Below are positions 61,474-64,000 of a stretch of 64,000 nucleotides of DNA, piece by piece. The position numbers and the translations under genes were made by a program. Source of the stretch: REEB95 sp035934995 (GTDB taxonomy: Bacteria; Pseudomonadota; Alphaproteobacteria; ATCC43930; CGMCC-115725); NCBI GenBank assembly GCA_035934995.1, contig DASYXI010000040.1, positions 1 through 64,000 of the forward strand, read 5' to 3'. The notes under the pieces were generated by a model. The model searched no databases. It was given only the letters and a program-made list of their open reading frames with translations, and was not told where the DNA came from. Numbering within the stretch: the first letter of the stretch is position 1; each line of letters begins with the position of its first letter.

Positions 61474-62314
61474 TGTGCTGCCCGGGCCGGCTGACGCGGC
61501 CGCGCCTTGCGCACGCCCCGCGCGAGCGCGCTGACGTCCTTGAGCACGGCCGGCACCAGGCCCGCCTTGGCCTTGCCGCGCTTGTCGAGGTTCTTCGCCA
61601 GCCGGTCGACCAGCGCCGAGCCGACGACCGCGGCATCGGCGACGCGCGCGACTTCGGCTGCCTGGGCCGGCGTGCGGATGCCGAAACCGACGGCAATCGG
61701 CATGCGGGTGTGCCGCCGGAGCCGCGCGATCGCAGCGGCGACGATGTCGGTCCGCGCCGACTTGGTACCGGTGATGCCGGCGATCGCGACGTAATAGAGA
61801 AAGCCGCCGGCATTATTGAGGATCGTCGGCAGGCGTTTGTCGTTGCTGGTCGGCGTCGCCAGGCGGATGAAATCGATGCCGACGGCGCGCGCCGCCAGGC
61901 ACAGCTCGTCGTCGTGCTCGGGCGGTAGATCGACGACGATCAAGCCGTCGCAGCCCGCCGCCTTGGCGTCCTTCAGGAACCGCGGCACGCCGTAGTGATA
62001 GATCGGGTTGTAATAACCCATCAGGATTGCCGGCGTGTCGTTCTCGGCCTTGCGGAAGCGGCGCAGCACGTCGAGCGTCTTGGCGAGGCTCATGCCGGCC
62101 TTGAGCGCGCGCAGGCTCGCCGCCTGGATCGATGGGCCGTCGGCCATCGGATCGGAGAACGGCATGCCGATCTCGATCAGATCGGCGCCGGCCTTGGGGA
62201 GCCGCGCCAGAAGCTTCTCGAAAGTGGCGCGGTCGGGATCGCCGCAGGTGAGATAGGTCACGAGACCGGCGCGGCCTTCGGCGTGGAGCTGCGCAAAGCG
62301 TGCGGCGATGCGGC

Positions 62315-62318
<4 letters not shown>
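61470..62318 (-). CDS. trpA: Tryptophan synthase alpha subunit
   Basis: This 282-residue TIM barrel cleaves indole-3-glycerol phosphate. The catalytic Glu and Asp lie in 'DLIEIGMPFSDPMADGPSIQ', and 'ILMGYYNPIYHYGVPRFL' and 'AVGFGIRTPAQAAEVAR' are the other family blocks. It overlaps trpB by 4 bp. The last 25 residues are Arg/Pro/Ala-rich beyond the fold. Confidence 0.97.
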
Positions 62319-63526
<1,208 letters not shown>

Positions 63527-63607
63527 CTCGAAAAAGTCGCCTGGGGTCGCCTGGAGAGCCCGAGTTTTACCCTTAAACCCTTGAGTCTCAAAGGCTCATT
63601 TCGCGCT

Positions 63608-64000
63608 TTAGAGGGCGGCGACCGCCCCCAGGAAGGCGCGAATTTTGGTGACGTCCTTGACACCCGGCGTGCTTTCGACACCCGACGATACGTCGACCGC
63701 AGTGGCGCGCGCGATGCGCACCGCCTCGGCGACATTCTCGGGCGTCAAACCGCCCGACAGCATCCATGGCAGCGGCCACTGCCGCGCGCTGAGCAATTCC
63801 CAATCGAAGGCGAGCGCGTTGCCGCCCGGCCGGGTCGCGGTTTTGGGCGGCCGCGCGTCGAACATCAGCCAATCGGCGACTTTGTAGTAGCGCGGCGCGG
63901 CGGCAAGATCGTCGTCGCCGGCGACCTTGATCGCTTTCATCGTTCTTTTGCCGAAGCGCTGTTTGACCTGGGCGACGCGTTCCGGTGTTTCGTCACCGTG
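63608..64000 (-). CDS. trpF: Phosphoribosylanthranilate isomerase (partial, 5' end beyond the window)
   Basis: The last 130 codons of TrpF are present, running off the window edge. Reading from the edge gives 'HGDETPERVAQVKQRFGK' and then 'MKAIKVAGDDDL', 'LMFDARPP' with the family Asp, 'WMLSGGLTPENVAEAV' and 'AVDVSSGVESTPGVKDVTKI'. These are the later barrel strands and phosphate loops of TrpF. An internal ATG at 63940 is not the start. It heads the trpFBA-accD-folC series as seen here. Confidence 0.93.
   Translation of the reverse strand, partial: HGDETPERVAQVKQRFGKRTMKAIKVAGDDDLAAAPRYYKVADWLMFDARPPKTATRPGGNALAFDWELLSARQWPLPWMLSGGLTPENVAEAVRIARATAVDVSSGVESTPGVKDVTKIRAFLGAVAAL

Noticed and set aside
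63527..63607. trp attenuator between trpF and trpB
   Set aside because: There is a near-palindrome but no leader peptide with Trp codons and no T-run.

Overview
The window is a high-GC chromosomal segment from an alphaproteobacterium. The evidence is gene order as well as protein character: hemC-hemD-mitofilin-like-hemY diverging from tsaD; chvI-chvG-hprK-rapZ-EIIA-HPr-ptsI; tsaE-amgK-murU-addB-addA-trxA; and trpF-trpB-trpA-accD-folC. All are arrangements known from Alphaproteobacteria. I would lean to Rhodospirillales or a near relative, but cannot fix the genus from sequence alone. Both tRNA genes encode their CCA end. I saw no insertion sequence, prophage, CRISPR array or rRNA.

Layout. 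1-9.2 kb is an accessory catabolic stretch: the end of a ClC chloride channel, an orphan CoxL-like molybdenum hydroxylase subunit overlapping an amidohydrolase, the remnant of a Flp pilin gene, a GmhA-type sugar isomerase, a fumarylacetoacetase-family/ketopantoate-reductase fusion, a carboxymuconolactone-decarboxylase-family protein and a GMC oxidoreductase. 9.2-17.6 kb carries tRNA-Thr, the haem-synthesis/envelope operon and tsaD...gpsA, with two secreted proteins inserted between tsaD and gpsA. 17.7-21.4 kb is an indolepyruvate-oxidoreductase pair. 21.5-23.3 kb has a secreted protein with a duplicated domain, a cytochrome b561 and a CHRD protein. 23.5-24.6 kb is a lower-GC protease gene beside tRNA-Arg. 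24.7-31 kb holds a DUF924 protein, a solute-binding protein, a FecR/DUF6600 proline-rich protein, a lipoprotein hydrolase coupled to an ABC ATPase, and a zf-CHCC protein.

31-40 kb: polA, a PAS-domain protein, a small coiled protein, a membrane protein of two similar halves, a flavin monooxygenase, a secreted hydrolase and pckA. 40-42.7 kb: a HugZ-like protein and a divergent MFS/AraC pair. 42.8-49.1 kb: the ChvG/ChvI two-component system feeding into a sugar-transport-less phosphotransferase chain (PtsI to HPr to EIIA, with HprK and RapZ). 49-59.3 kb: a ferredoxin-NADP reductase, t6A synthesis (TsaE), cell-wall recycling (AmgK, MurU), double-strand-break repair (AddAB) and thioredoxin. 59.3-64 kb, on the minus strand: the trpFBA-accD-folC operon, truncated by the window edge inside trpF.

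No clearly new multi-gene system is visible. The most unusual items are the FAH-ketopantoate reductase fusion, the hemY reading frame that ends inside tRNA-Thr, a secreted haem-binding-family gene whose only well-placed start codon is ATA, a perfect 14-bp hairpin between chvG and hprK, and the DUF4431-trypsin protein lying at the 3' end of tRNA-Arg.
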